Shown piece by piece: positions 1 to 7,520 of a DNA stretch of 21,722 nt. A model generated the notes under the pieces. The model searched no databases, was not told the DNA's origin, and saw only the letters and a list, made by a program, of their open reading frames with translations. A program made the translations under genes and the position numbers. Source of the stretch: CAYMCJ01 sp964388985 (lineage in GTDB: Bacteria > Patescibacteriota > Patescibacteriia > Patescibacteriales > CAYMCJ01). Each line of letters begins with the position of its first letter. Position 1 is the stretch's first letter. Where the stretch lies: positions 1 to 21,722 of the forward strand of contig CAYMCJ010000017.1 in assembly GCA_964388985.1 (NCBI GenBank). The letters are read 5' to 3'.

Positions 1-311
1 ATAAAATTTCCCATCGGACCGGCCAGGGCGACTTTAGCTGAACCGTACTTTTTGTCCCGCAAATTATTGGGATTAAACGGCACCGGCTTGGCCCAGCCAA
101 TAACAAAACCGGACCCGGTTATTACTAAAACAAACGGCAAAATAATGGAGCCAAATATATCTATATGCGGAATCGGATTTAGAGTTAACCGGCCCAAATC
201 TTTGGCGGTCGGGTCCCCTAATCTGTCAGCCATCCAGGCATGCATATATTCATGTATGATAGCTGAAAAAACCAGCACTATAATTTGGAAAACTACTATT
301 TGAATATTCAT
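1..311 (-). CDS. Site-2 protease family (M50) zinc metallopeptidase, N-terminal part
   Basis: The gene begins at the ATG at 311 and leaves the window at base 1, so about 103 residues are visible. The first 20 residues form a hydrophobic helix that runs into HEYMH (residues 20-24), the HExxH zinc-binding and catalytic motif of intramembrane metalloproteases. After it come LTLNPIPHIDIFGSI, a second membrane segment, WAKPVPFNPNNLR and VALAGPMGNF, which is the standard block order of bacterial M50 site-2 proteases. Family members cut membrane-embedded substrates such as anti-sigma factors or signal peptide remnants. The substrate cannot be told here, and the second zinc-ligand region (usually an NxxPxxxLDG block) lies outside the window. 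No Shine-Dalgarno sequence precedes the start. Family assignment is secure; the specific role is unknown. Confidence 0.92.
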   Translation of the reverse strand, partial: MNIQIVVFQIIVLVFSAIIHEYMHAWMADRLGDPTAKDLGRLTLNPIPHIDIFGSIILPFVLVITGSGFVIGWAKPVPFNPNNLRDKKYGSAKVALAGPMGNF

Positions 312-397
312 AATATAAATTGTTTAAATGTTTTGAATTTTATTATTTTTTTGTCAACTCAACCTTAATTTGCTTAAATATGAAACCAAGTGAACAA

Positions 398-576
398 AAA
401 TTACAAATTTAAAGCACCAAATAACAAATAAATTCAAAATTATAATATCAAAATTCAAAACATTCTAATTTACTTTTTGTTTTGGATTTTTGATTTTAAT
501 ATTGTCCCGCCACTTATTTATTGTTGTGGGCGGAATCCCGCTAAGGCGGTGATAATTTATTTGGAATTTGTAATTT
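398..576. repeat. Long imperfect palindromic intergenic element
   Basis: The spacer 312-681 holds no convincing gene. Within it an imperfect palindrome is bounded by the exact 12-bp inverted pair aaattacaaatt (398-409) and aatttgtaattt (565-576). An inner pair, atcaaaattcaaaaca near 448-463 and tgttttggatttttgat near 479-495, is almost complementary. A GC-richer part (about 508-548) contains a further hairpin, ccgccac/gtgggcgg. The layout resembles non-coding miniature repeats; no transposase is associated. Copy number elsewhere in the genome cannot be seen. Confidence 0.6.
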
Positions 577-681
577 ATCTATATCCTGTATACTAGGGTA
601 TCATATCTTGCGAATTTTATCAAAACATGTTAATATCAAATTATCTTAAAAAAAATAATCCCCAAATTAAAAATAAGAAAT

Positions 682-991
682 ATGCTCCAAGATAGATCTA
701 TTATTCGAATTATTTTTTATGCAATAACAGGATATATATTTGGCTTTTTATTATCTTTCTTGCTTTGTTTTAATTCAAGCGACTGTGGTTTGCCGTGGAA
801 GGGGTAGTTTTCCAATGCAATGGGTGTTTAACCCATTAATTATAGCTCTTGTCGGCGCTCTTCTTGGTTTTTTTATAAAAAATAAAAAACAAAAAATTGC
901 TAAAAATTTATCTATATGGACCAGTATAATAATTATAGTTATTTTGCTATTTTTGTTTAAATTTTTCTTAAATAATTATATATTATATTAA
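682..991 (+). pseudogene. Small three-helix membrane protein broken by a +1 shift at a GGGG run
   Basis: An ATG at 682 opens a 41-residue frame with one membrane helix (residues 8-30) followed by NSSDCGLPWKG, ending at TAG 805-807 directly after GGGG (801-804). The next frame continues from exactly this point as SFPMQWVFNPLIIALVGALL, with two more hydrophobic helices, to TAA at 989-991. Removing one G joins both parts into a single 102-residue protein with three helices and no other disruption. This may be a sequencing or assembly error in a homopolymer, a real inactivating mutation, or less likely a slippage site. The downstream frame alone would have to begin at TTG 740 and would have a nonsense-like N terminus. 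Family not recognised. It lies 21 bp upstream of rpmB on the same strand. Confidence 0.55.
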
Positions 992-1012
992 TTTAACTAA
1001 ACTCCAACCATT

Positions 1013-1186
1013 ATGTCTAAAAAATGCGATTTATGCGGACGCAGTTCTACTAAGGGAATTAAGCGCTCGCATTCCAATGTAAAAACCATTAAAAGACAAT
1101 ATATAAACTTGCAAACTAAAAAAATTGACGGCAAGAAAATGAAAGTTTGTTCAAAATGTTTAAAAACAATGGTAAAAATGAAATAA
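1013..1186 (+). CDS. rpmB: 50S ribosomal protein L28, zinc-ribbon form
   Basis: A 57-residue basic protein starting MSKKCDLCGRSS. The CxxC pair at residues 5 and 8 and a second CxxC at 46 and 49 (VCSKC) give a four-cysteine zinc ribbon, as in the zinc-binding version of bacterial L28. The central segment, with KGIKRSHSNVKTIKRQY, is typical of the family and contacts 23S rRNA in the large subunit. It is somewhat shorter than the common 60-78 residue forms, in keeping with trimmed ribosomal proteins in reduced genomes. The stop is followed 21 bp later by a strong intrinsic terminator, and the convergent neighbour is acylphosphatase. No clear Shine-Dalgarno site is seen. Confidence 0.93.
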   Translation: MSKKCDLCGRSSTKGIKRSHSNVKTIKRQYINLQTKKIDGKKMKVCSKCLKTMVKMK

Positions 1187-1207
1187 AATTTTTTACTATA
1201 TATTAAC

Positions 1208-1240
1208 AAAAATCCGGAGTATCCGGATTTTTTGTTTTTC
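1208..1240. terminator. Bidirectional intrinsic terminator between rpmB and acyP
   Basis: An 11-bp stem aaaaatccgga (1208-1218) / tccggattttt (1222-1232) with a 3-nt loop is followed by a T-rich tract on the plus strand. On the minus strand the stem also runs into T5-G-TT. It can end rpmB transcripts from the left and acylphosphatase transcripts from the right. Confidence 0.85.
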
Positions 1241-1277
1241 AAACTTCAAACTTGCATATTTGATTAACAAAAAAAAG

Positions 1278-1424
1278 CAGACTGTCCAAAAACTCTTTAA
1301 TTGTCATTGCGAGCGAACCCGCCACAGCGGGTGAGCGTGGCAATCCCGTGGTTCAAAGCTACTTTCTCGGGATTATTACGTCGCTTCGCTCCTCATAATG
1401 ACACTTTGGGGTTTTGACAGTCTG
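1278..1424. repeat. 147-bp palindromic intergenic repeat with cagactgtc inverted ends
   Basis: The ends are an exact 9-bp inverted repeat, cagactgtc (1278-1286) and gacagtctg (1416-1424). Inside them the left arm has tgtcattgcgagcgaa and the right arm has its near-complement (cgcttcgctcctcataatgaca). Motifs of the type TGTCATTGCGAGCGAA...GGCAATC recur in the intergenic regions of many unrelated bacteria. The element encodes nothing and probably folds into a long cruciform or hairpin. GC is clearly above the flanks. It occupies most of the spacer between the rpmB terminator and the acylphosphatase stop. Confidence 0.8.
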
Positions 1425-1464
1425 TACTTACATATATACACCCCAATAATAAAAAAATTTAATT

Positions 1465-1737
1465 TCAAAATTTAATTTCAAAATCAGTAAAATTTTTTAA
1501 TCCACCTTCTCTAAATTCCACTTTTTCCACTCTGGCTGACTTCAAGCCGCTCTGACACCAATTTAAAAACTCTTTAATTTTTTCTTCTTCACCTTCAACT
1601 TCAATATAAACGGTCCCGTCAGATTGATTTTTAACAAAACCGACCAGGCCCAACTTTAAAGCTTTTTCTTGCGCATAATATCTAAAAGACACTCCCTGCA
1701 CTTGCCCGTAAATTTTAATATTAAAATGCTTAATCAT
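1465..1737 (-). CDS. acyP: Acylphosphatase
   Basis: 90 residues, the usual size of this one-domain family. GQVQGVSFRYYAQ (residues 11-23) carries the conserved phosphate-binding loop with catalytic Arg19, and GFVKNQSDGTVYIEVEG (33-49) carries the catalytic Asn37. The enzyme hydrolyses carboxyl-phosphate bonds such as acetyl phosphate in the cytoplasm. The start is the ATG at 1737. The gene ends in TGA, and reading through would meet TAA almost at once, so TGA acts as a normal stop here. It is followed by the palindromic repeat and the shared terminator, and preceded by an AT-rich repeat separating it from comEC. Gene and family call are secure. Confidence 0.95.
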   Translation of the reverse strand: MIKHFNIKIYGQVQGVSFRYYAQEKALKLGLVGFVKNQSDGTVYIEVEGEEEKIKEFLNWCQSGLKSARVEKVEFREGGLKNFTDFEIKF

Positions 1738-1748
1738 AATATTAGTAG

Positions 1749-1920
1749 TAATTTATAATTTTTAATTTTGAATTTAAAATTTTAATTGAATGATTAATTT
1801 TTAATTTTTGAAACATTAAAAAAATAAATTTTATTTTATATAATTCTTATACTATATTCACAAATTAAATAATTAATAATTCAAAATTCATTTGAAATTT
1901 AAAATTAGAAATTAGAAATT
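1749..1920. repeat. AT-rich imperfect palindromic spacer element
   Basis: The spacer between acyP and comEC is nearly pure A/T. Its left half (taatttataatttttaatt and onward) is approximately the reverse complement of its right half, which ends aaaattagaaattagaaatt at 1920. Because the right arm runs past 1905, the last codons of comEC are encoded by the repeat. In such low-complexity sequence some symmetry is expected by chance, so support is moderate. Confidence 0.4.
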
Positions 1921-3431
1921 GTCTCCGTTTCTGTCCAGCTCTTCCGTTTTAACCTAACTACCGTCCATATAACTATTACGTAATACACTATCATCCACCC
2001 CCACCACAAATAATCAATTTCAATATAGGCATAAGGAATTTTTACCAACCATTCCGATATTGCTATAATATATTTTAGCAAAATTAAAGCCGGCAGGAAA
2101 AAAATAACTGAAAGGCCATAAAAAATAAAGCTTAAAATTATGGCTGATAATAAAAACACTATTAAAATCGGCAAAGACCAAAGAACCAATAAATTGCTGA
2201 CCGGAGATATAACCGAAATCTGGGAAAAATTATAGGCCAGCAAAGGCAGGGTAAAAATTTGCGCCGCCAACGTAATATTTATTAAAGCCATAGGAGCCTT
2301 TAAAAAATTATTATATTTTTTAATCAACCCTTCGGTCCATTTATCCAAAAGCGGGTAAAAATAAGTTATTCCCAGGACAGCCAAAAACGATAGCTGAAAA
2401 CCAATATCGTCCCGCAATAATTTTGGATTGATTATTAATAATACTGCTCCGGCTAAAACCAATGAATTGGTTAGCTTATTCAAGCGGCCGAGATTCATGG
2501 CCCACAGCACCAAAAAACCCATTAAGCCGGCGCGCATAGCCGAAGCCGGCAAGCCGATAAAAATAATATAAACTATTAAAAAAAGGCTGGCTAAATAAAA
2601 TGCCTTTTTACGGGACAAACCAATATTAAGCATTAACCCCATAATTAAAGCCGCCATTATGCTGATATGCATACCTGAAATCGCCGCGATATGACTAATA
2701 CCGGCTTGAGAAAAAATTCCGCGCAAATCAGCCGGAATTTCTTTTTTATCCCCCAAAATTATGGCTTTAGCTAAACTTGACTCCGGTTCGCTAAGACCGT
2801 AATTCATAACTCCGCGTACTTTATTTTTAAATTTAAAAATACTTTTATATAAAAAATTGCCGCGGTTGCTGCTTATTAATTTAATTTTAGGATAATAACA
2901 AACAGAATAAATATCATATCGGGCCAAATACCGGTCATAGGCAAAACCCTGAAATTTTTCCGGCGCCTGCAGCTGGCAGGTTATTTCCAATTCATCGCCG
3001 TAATTATAAGAAGGGTATAAATTGGTTGTTACTAAAATTTTGCCGAAAACAAAGGTCAATTCCCCGGTCTTAAAAGCGCAAATTTCTAATTTTTGATTAT
3101 TCTGCCTAATATCCGGCTCATTGCAAATTATACCCCCGGCTGCGACTGTCTGTCCGTTGTAATGCCAAATTTTATCCAAAGAATCTGTTGGCAGACCGAT
3201 TGAATAGCGCCACAGGCCTAAAAATAAAAAAAGCCCCAACAGGACTACGATTCTAAATTTTTTGTTTTTCCAAAATAATAATAGCGCTACTCCGCTCGCC
3301 ATTAAACCAATAAACCACCATAAATCATTTTCTATCCATCTAGTCTGTAAAAACGAGGCTACGGCAATCCCAACAATAAAAGCAATACAACCAGCTAAAA
3401 ATATTTTTGATTTAGAAAAATTAAATCTCAT
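1905..3431 (-). CDS. comEC: ComEC/Rec2-type DNA internalization channel, without metallo-beta-lactamase domain
   Basis: From ATG 3431 the protein has 508 residues. An upstream in-frame TTG at 3443 would add only MIII- and lies in a repeat, so ATG is preferred. Residues 8-80 hold the N-terminal membrane helices, residues about 90-190 a soluble OB-fold-like (DUF4131) domain, and the rest the polytopic competence domain with the hallmarks HIAAISGMH (247-255) and PASAMRAGLM (295-304). ComEC passes single-stranded DNA through the cytoplasmic membrane during transformation. Full-length versions are about 750-800 residues and end in a metallo-beta-lactamase domain thought to degrade the non-transported strand. 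That domain is absent here: the protein stops after the last helices in a short charged tail. It may be a separate gene outside the window. A type IV pilus locus in the same window fits a DNA uptake role. Confidence 0.92.
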   Translation of the reverse strand: MRFNFSKSKIFLAGCIAFIVGIAVASFLQTRWIENDLWWFIGLMASGVALLLFWKNKKFRIVVLLGLFLFLGLWRYSIGLPTDSLDKIWHYNGQTVAAGGIICNEPDIRQNNQKLEICAFKTGELTFVFGKILVTTNLYPSYNYGDELEITCQLQAPEKFQGFAYDRYLARYDIYSVCYYPKIKLISSNRGNFLYKSIFKFKNKVRGVMNYGLSEPESSLAKAIILGDKKEIPADLRGIFSQAGISHIAAISGMHISIMAALIMGLMLNIGLSRKKAFYLASLFLIVYIIFIGLPASAMRAGLMGFLVLWAMNLGRLNKLTNSLVLAGAVLLIINPKLLRDDIGFQLSFLAVLGITYFYPLLDKWTEGLIKKYNNFLKAPMALINITLAAQIFTLPLLAYNFSQISVISPVSNLLVLWSLPILIVFLLSAIILSFIFYGLSVIFFLPALILLKYIIAISEWLVKIPYAYIEIDYLWWGWMIVYYVIVIWTVVRLKRKSWTETETISNF

Positions 3432-3434
3432 TAT

Positions 3435-3595
3435 AATAATCAATATTCAATAATTAATAACCATTCAATCCTTAATATTTCAATACTCAATTAAATGTCA
3501 GTCTATCTACTACGGCCATCCTTTCCCCAAATTAAAACTATTCATATTGAATATTAATTTATTGAATATTAAATGGATGTTGGATATTGATTATT
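3435..3595. repeat. Imperfect palindrome in the prfB-comEC spacer
   Basis: Outer arms aataatcaatattcaa (3435-3450) and ttggatattgattatt (3580-3595) are inverted copies with one mismatch. The inner parts are also rich in attgaatatt/aatattcaat words facing each other. The centre (about 3500-3530) is less AT-rich. It fills the whole spacer between comEC and the end of prfB. No gene or obvious terminator is seen. Confidence 0.6.
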
Positions 3596-3601
3596 TGATA
3601 A

Positions 3602-4561
3602 TTAACTCCTGTTCCACCGCAAATACGCTTCTATAAATTCTTCTAAATCTCCGTCCAAAACGCCGTCCACGTCCTGGGTTTCATAATTAGTCCGGTGGTC
3701 TTTGACCATTTTATACGGCTGCCTTACATAGGAACGAATTTGGTTCCCCCATTCCGCCTTTTGCGCCTCTCCCCTTAATTTTAATTCCTGTTTTTCCTTT
3801 TCTTCCGCCTGCAACTTAAATAATTTTGATTTTAATATTTTTAGAGCGGTTTCTTTATTTTGATGTTGCGACCGTTCATTCTGACAGGTAACTACAATCT
3901 TGGCCGGTTTATATAAAATTCGGACAGCCGAATCGGTTGTATTTACACTCTGGCCGCCCGGGCCGGATGAACGAAAAGTGTCAATTTTTATATCTTCGTC
4001 TTTAATTTCTATATCCTCCGCTTCCGGCAACTCCGGAATTACCTCTACTAAAGCAAAAGAGGTGTGGCGCATAGCTTCGGCATCAAACGGGCTGATTCTG
4101 ACCAAACGATGCACGCCTGATTCGCTTTTTAAATAACCATAAGCCCAGCGCCCATTTATTTGCATAGATACGCTTTTAATTCCGGCCTCATTGCCCATAG
4201 TTCTGTCCAAAATTATTGCTGACCACTTTTTTCTTTCCGTAAACCGCAAAAACATCCTTTCCAGTATCTGCGCCCAATCTTGCGCGTCAACCCCGCCGGT
4301 ACCGGCATGGATTGAAAGAATGGCGTTATTTTTATCATATTTATTTGAAAACAAAACCTGAAATTCCAATTTCTTGAATCTATTTGCCAATTCATTATAT
4401 TTCTTATTAGCATCCTTNNNNNNNNNNNNNNNNNNNNNNNNNNNNNNNNNNNNNNNNNNNNNNNNNNNNNNNNNNNNNNNNNNNNNNNNNNNNNNNNNNN
4501 NNNNNNNNNNNNNNNNNACGCTCTCCCGCAATTCTTCTATTTTTTTTAATAAATTTTCCAT
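3602..4561 (-). CDS. prfB: Peptide chain release factor 2, interrupted by an assembly gap
   Basis: The visible parts are the first 14 residues (MENLLKKIEELRES) and the last 271, separated by 100 Ns (4418-4517). The C-terminal part contains SPF within HRLVRISPFDAEAMRHTSF, the tripeptide that reads UGA/UAA and separates RF2 from RF1, and the catalytic GGQ loop SSGPGGQSVNTTDSAVRI, which triggers peptidyl-tRNA hydrolysis. IHAGTGGVDAQDWAQ is the usual domain 2 start. Typical RF2 has about 365 residues, so about 80 residues, not the 34 implied by the Ns, are probably missing. The programmed frameshift found near codon 25 in many bacteria would fall inside the gap and cannot be judged. The gene starts 17 bp after the stop of the upstream glycosyltransferase, so it may be co-transcribed with it. 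Confidence 0.93.
   Translation of the reverse strand: MENLLKKIEELRESXXXXXXXXXXXXXXXXXXXXXXXXXXXXXXXXXXKDANKKYNELANRFKKLEFQVLFSNKYDKNNAILSIHAGTGGVDAQDWAQILERMFLRFTERKKWSAIILDRTMGNEAGIKSVSMQINGRWAYGYLKSESGVHRLVRISPFDAEAMRHTSFALVEVIPELPEAEDIEIKDEDIKIDTFRSSGPGGQSVNTTDSAVRILYKPAKIVVTCQNERSQHQNKETALKILKSKLFKLQAEEKEKQELKLRGEAQKAEWGNQIRSYVRQPYKMVKDHRTNYETQDVDGVLDGDLEEFIEAYLRWNRS
4418..4517. other. Assembly gap of exactly 100 Ns
   Basis: The run is exactly 100 N, the usual placeholder for a scaffold gap of unknown size. It falls inside prfB. The flanking frames stay in phase only because 100 plus the two flanking bases is divisible by three, so the phase carries no information. Confidence 0.98.
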
Positions 4562-4578
4562 AATAATTTTCCATATTA

Positions 4579-5409
4579 TTAAATTACATTTTTTTGAATA
4601 ACATTCATAAGAAATTTCCGTATAAAATTAATTAAAAAATTCAATCTTAAAACTTCCAATATGTATCTTACAATCCTTCTTAATAAATGATAGAAATAAA
4701 TAACAATTAAACCGCCGCTCAAACCTTCATATTTGCGCCTTATATTAAATTCTTCTTTTAAAGCTAAAAAGTACTTCCGCGCGCTTCTGCCAAATGAACG
4801 AAATTTTATCAATGGCGCAGGATCAAAGTACCATTTTAAATCTAAATTCTCCAATCTTATTAACCAGTCTATATCAGAAGCAATCGTATAATCTATGTTA
4901 TAATAACCCACCTTGCTAATTACTTCTTTTTTCACATAATAAGTTGGATGGGCATAATAAGTTGAACTATAAAACTGCTCTTTAAAACTTTGCTTATGCG
5001 GCGGCGCGCCAAGAATAGCAAAGGCAGTTTTTAAACAAGAATCATAAATAATCATTTTAGAACAATAAAAAAATATTTCATTATTACTTAAAAAACTATC
5101 AGCTATTCGCGATAAACATTCTTTATTATAAAATACATCATCCGAATGAAGAAAACCGATAATTTCCCCCTTAGCAATCTTCAACCCTTTATTGACAGCA
5201 CAATAAATCCCCTTAGCTTTTTCTGTATAAATAATGGGATTAGGATAATATTTTTTAATAATATCAATTGTTTTATCATTCGATTGGCCGTCAATAAAAA
5301 TATGTTCAAAATTTTTATAAGTTTGATTCTGCACAGATTTAATGCAATCTTCAAGATATTTCCCACTATTCAACGTGCAAGTTATAATTGATATTTTAAT
5401 ATTAGCCAT
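4579..5409 (-). CDS. Family 2 glycosyltransferase (GT-A fold, WcaE-like)
   Basis: 276 residues from ATG 5409. The N terminus IKISIITCTLNSGKYLEDCI is the nucleotide-binding strand-helix of GT2 enzymes. IFIDGQSNDKTIDII (37-51) follows the usual S-x-D-x-T pattern, and HSDD (88-91) is the DxD-like metal and sugar-nucleotide site. HPTYYVKKEVISKVGYY then ASDIDWLIRL (177-186) carries the acceptor-side acidic residues found in WcaE/WcaA-type transferases. The C-terminal tail (about 235-270) is basic and hydrophobic and may associate with the membrane. The enzyme should add one sugar from a nucleotide-sugar to a lipid-linked or protein-linked glycan. Donor and acceptor cannot be predicted. It is the last glycan gene in the cluster. 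Confidence 0.9.
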   Translation of the reverse strand: MANIKISIITCTLNSGKYLEDCIKSVQNQTYKNFEHIFIDGQSNDKTIDIIKKYYPNPIIYTEKAKGIYCAVNKGLKIAKGEIIGFLHSDDVFYNKECLSRIADSFLSNNEIFFYCSKMIIYDSCLKTAFAILGAPPHKQSFKEQFYSSTYYAHPTYYVKKEVISKVGYYNIDYTIASDIDWLIRLENLDLKWYFDPAPLIKFRSFGRSARKYFLALKEEFNIRRKYEGLSGGLIVIYFYHLLRRIVRYILEVLRLNFLINFIRKFLMNVIQKNVI

Positions 5410-5506
5410 AATTTAAACTTTAAAATTTATGGAGGCAGTTAATCAATTTAGAGACTATAACCAAATACTCTTTTTTATTTATATATTCTGCTGATATTTG
5501 CCATAT

Positions 5507-6568
5507 TTACCTTAAATAATATAACAATTTTTTTATCATCTTTTTGGCAAAAACAAATAAAAACGATAAAATATTATACCAAAAAACTGCAAAACCTAAA
5601 TAAAGGCGTCTAATAAAGCTCATTTCACTTTTGGGTAATTCTAAAAAATTTAACAACTCTTCCTGCCGGATCTTCCATCTATTAAAGCCACATTTAACAC
5701 TATGCCTGGCTTGCTGGCCGATTATTTTACAATCACTAAAATTAATCATCTGCGGTTTTTTAAAATCGTACAAATAGCCATTTTTGCCCGAAATTATATA
5801 TTCATTCATAGTCGGGCTATCTGCGGCAATTACGCACATTCCTAAAGCCATTGCTTCTAAAAAAGCCATTCCTATGCCCTCAAATTGCCGTGAAGCAATA
5901 AAGATATTGCAAGAAGATAATAATTTAAAAAAGACGCTCTTTTCCAACCAGCCGTCAATAATTTGCATATTATATTTTTTTATATCAGTATAACTCGGCA
6001 AAGATGACTTATGCCCAGGATCGCAATCACTCTTAAAAATAACTTTATCTATTTTATTATTACCAATAATTTTTTTAACCAATTTCCAATTAATTTTATC
6101 CACTCTTTGCCAAAAGAAGACATTATTTTTATTGTCTTTGCCTCTGCCAACCGGTTGCCTTACTAAAAAAGTTGGGTCTAAAAAATATTGTAAATAAATA
6201 CATTCAAATCCAATTCTTCTTATTTTGTCAAATAATTTCTTTGAAAAAGAAATTATTTTTACTCCTAAAAAAAGATAGCCGAAATAACTAAAATAATTCC
6301 GTTTTACTTCTGAATCAAACATGGGAATCCATATTATATTTTTGCATTTTATTTTTTTTAGTTCACTATAAGGATGTATAAATTGAAAATAAACCACTAC
6401 ATTAAAATTATTTTTATTAATTTTATTAATATCAACACTTTTCCCAAAATTCCAAGATTCATCATAAAATTCTACTATCTTATAATTTTCTTTTAAAATA
6501 TTTTTAATAAAAGCATCACTTTTAGTTTTTTTATGGAAAGAATGGCCTATAAATCCCGCTGTCTTCAT
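5507..6568 (-). CDS. Glycosyltransferase, GT4-like (GT-B fold)
   Basis: 353 residues from ATG 6568. The C-terminal half contains FEGIGMAFLEAMALGMCVIAAD (residues 229-250) with the E-x7-E pair Glu230/Glu238 that binds the donor nucleotide-sugar in GT4-type enzymes, then NEYIISGKNGYLYD, the usual block after it. The N-terminal acceptor domain (about 1-140) is divergent and gives no specific match I recognise. After the catalytic domain, residues about 315-353 form a hydrophobic, aromatic and lysine-rich tail that may anchor the enzyme to the inner face of the membrane. The gene is flanked by 97-128 bp AT-rich spacers without clear terminators. It probably acts with the neighbouring GT2 enzyme and methyltransferase on a surface glycan. 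Confidence 0.82.
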   Translation of the reverse strand: MKTAGFIGHSFHKKTKSDAFIKNILKENYKIVEFYDESWNFGKSVDINKINKNNFNVVVYFQFIHPYSELKKIKCKNIIWIPMFDSEVKRNYFSYFGYLFLGVKIISFSKKLFDKIRRIGFECIYLQYFLDPTFLVRQPVGRGKDNKNNVFFWQRVDKINWKLVKKIIGNNKIDKVIFKSDCDPGHKSSLPSYTDIKKYNMQIIDGWLEKSVFFKLLSSCNIFIASRQFEGIGMAFLEAMALGMCVIAADSPTMNEYIISGKNGYLYDFKKPQMINFSDCKIIGQQARHSVKCGFNRWKIRQEELLNFLELPKSEMSFIRRLYLGFAVFWYNILSFLFVFAKKMIKKLLYYLR

Positions 6569-6696
6569 TTTATTTGTGTATTTAATATTATTTAATCTTT
6601 AATTATTTTGCTTTTTAATATCTTTTAAGAAAGTGGACTTAAATAAAATTTGCCAAAACATCGCCATCAATGAAAAATAAAATCACTATCAACTAA

Positions 6697-7473
6697 TTAT
6701 TTTATATTTGAAACAATAAATTTATAATCTTGGATAACTTTACTCTTTATAATTTTTTTAATAAATAAATCTATGTTAAATTTACTTAAAAACATTAAAA
6801 TTTTAAATATTTTATTATTAATATTCTTTTCAGTAAAAAAATGCAAATCAGTGTTATTGGTATAAAAATTAAGGTGAAATTTTTTTGCCATAATTTTTAA
6901 TGTTTTTATAGAATAAAAAGAAATATGCTGTCCATGCTCAAGGCCATAATACCACCATTTTTCTGGCTTAGGAGGATTGTCTATCGGCAATAATGTTGTT
7001 GAAAAAAAAATGTTTTTTGAAATATTTAAAATATTTTCTATTTCCCTTATAGGTTCATTAAAATGTTCAAAACACTCTAGACAAGTAATGGCTTTTATCT
7101 TTTGAAATTTATGCGAAAATCCTCTGGCAAATAAATTTTTTGCATATTTGTCATTCCAATAAAAATCCATCCCTAAATCCCTCATTAATCTAGTCAAAAC
7201 ACCATAGCCTCCCGCATAATCTAAATATTTATATTTTTTGCCAAATAAAAATAGGAATAAAAATAAAGTTTTTTTTGACAAACTTATATTTCTTTGCAAA
7301 TATCCTGTATCTGAAATATTAATTGGTTCGCCATACGCTTCGGTCAACCAATAAGGTTCTTCTGTTTGCAAAAATCCACAATTATCACAATAAAAATAAT
7401 CAACTCTATATTTATTTAAAATTATTGCATCAAAAATTTTTCTTGATTCATTTTGACAAATTTTACATTTCAT
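6697..7473 (-). CDS. Class I SAM-dependent methyltransferase with N-terminal zinc motif
   Basis: 258 residues from ATG 7473. A TTG at 7500 in the same frame would add nine residues, but these are encoded across a GC-rich hairpin and look spurious. The N terminus has CKIC (3-6) and CDNC (29-32), a four-cysteine zinc-binding arrangement like that in sugar C-methyltransferases. The SAM-binding glycine motif is YLDYAGGYG (83-91), followed by a motif II acidic segment, CLECFEHF, and GLEHGQHISFYS, which resembles the histidine block of Methyltransf_23-type enzymes. The setting among glycosyltransferases suggests methylation of a sugar or sugar-nucleotide, but the substrate is unknown. The codons are strongly A/T-biased like the neighbours. 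Confidence 0.82.
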   Translation of the reverse strand: MKCKICQNESRKIFDAIILNKYRVDYFYCDNCGFLQTEEPYWLTEAYGEPINISDTGYLQRNISLSKKTLFLFLFLFGKKYKYLDYAGGYGVLTRLMRDLGMDFYWNDKYAKNLFARGFSHKFQKIKAITCLECFEHFNEPIREIENILNISKNIFFSTTLLPIDNPPKPEKWWYYGLEHGQHISFYSIKTLKIMAKKFHLNFYTNNTDLHFFTEKNINNKIFKILMFLSKFNIDLFIKKIIKSKVIQDYKFIVSNIK

Positions 7474-7488
7474 AAAACTTCGTTTATT

Positions 7489-7512
7489 CCCCTGTGGCAA
7501 AGACCACGGGGG
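7489..7512. other. GC-rich 9-bp hairpin upstream of the methyltransferase gene
   Basis: cccctgtgg (7489-7497) and ccacggggg (7504-7512) pair over 9 bp with one G-T wobble and a 6-nt loop. It lies in the 47-bp spacer between the 79-residue ORF stop and the methyltransferase ATG, in strongly AT-rich surroundings. No T-tract follows in either direction, so it is not a clear terminator. It could be a processing or stabilising hairpin or the remnant of a repeat. Confidence 0.5.
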
Positions 7513-7520
7513 CGAAAGGT

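Noticed and set aside
52..303. 83-residue plus-strand ORF
   Set aside because: Antisense shadow of the M50 protease; the minus frame carries HExxH and the other family blocks.
398..576. CRISPR array or tandem repeats in the first long spacer
   Set aside because: The words are inverted rather than regularly spaced direct repeats, and no cas gene is present.
997..1242. 81-residue minus-strand ORF
   Set aside because: Antisense to rpmB and running through its terminator; L28 on the plus strand is unmistakable.
1465..1467. Recoded TGA (glycine), as in some CPR lineages
   Set aside because: TGA ends acyP and the ligase gene at the expected family lengths or in coupled overlaps, and an RF2 gene is present.
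3432..3443. Upstream TTG start for comEC
   Set aside because: It would add only four residues encoded in the palindromic element; the ATG at 3431 fits the family better.
3602..4561. Release factor 1 instead of 2
   Set aside because: The decoding tripeptide is SPF, specific for RF2, rather than the PxT of RF1.
7474..7500. Upstream TTG start for the methyltransferase
   Set aside because: The nine extra residues are encoded across a GC-rich hairpin and precede a good ATG directly before the zinc motif.
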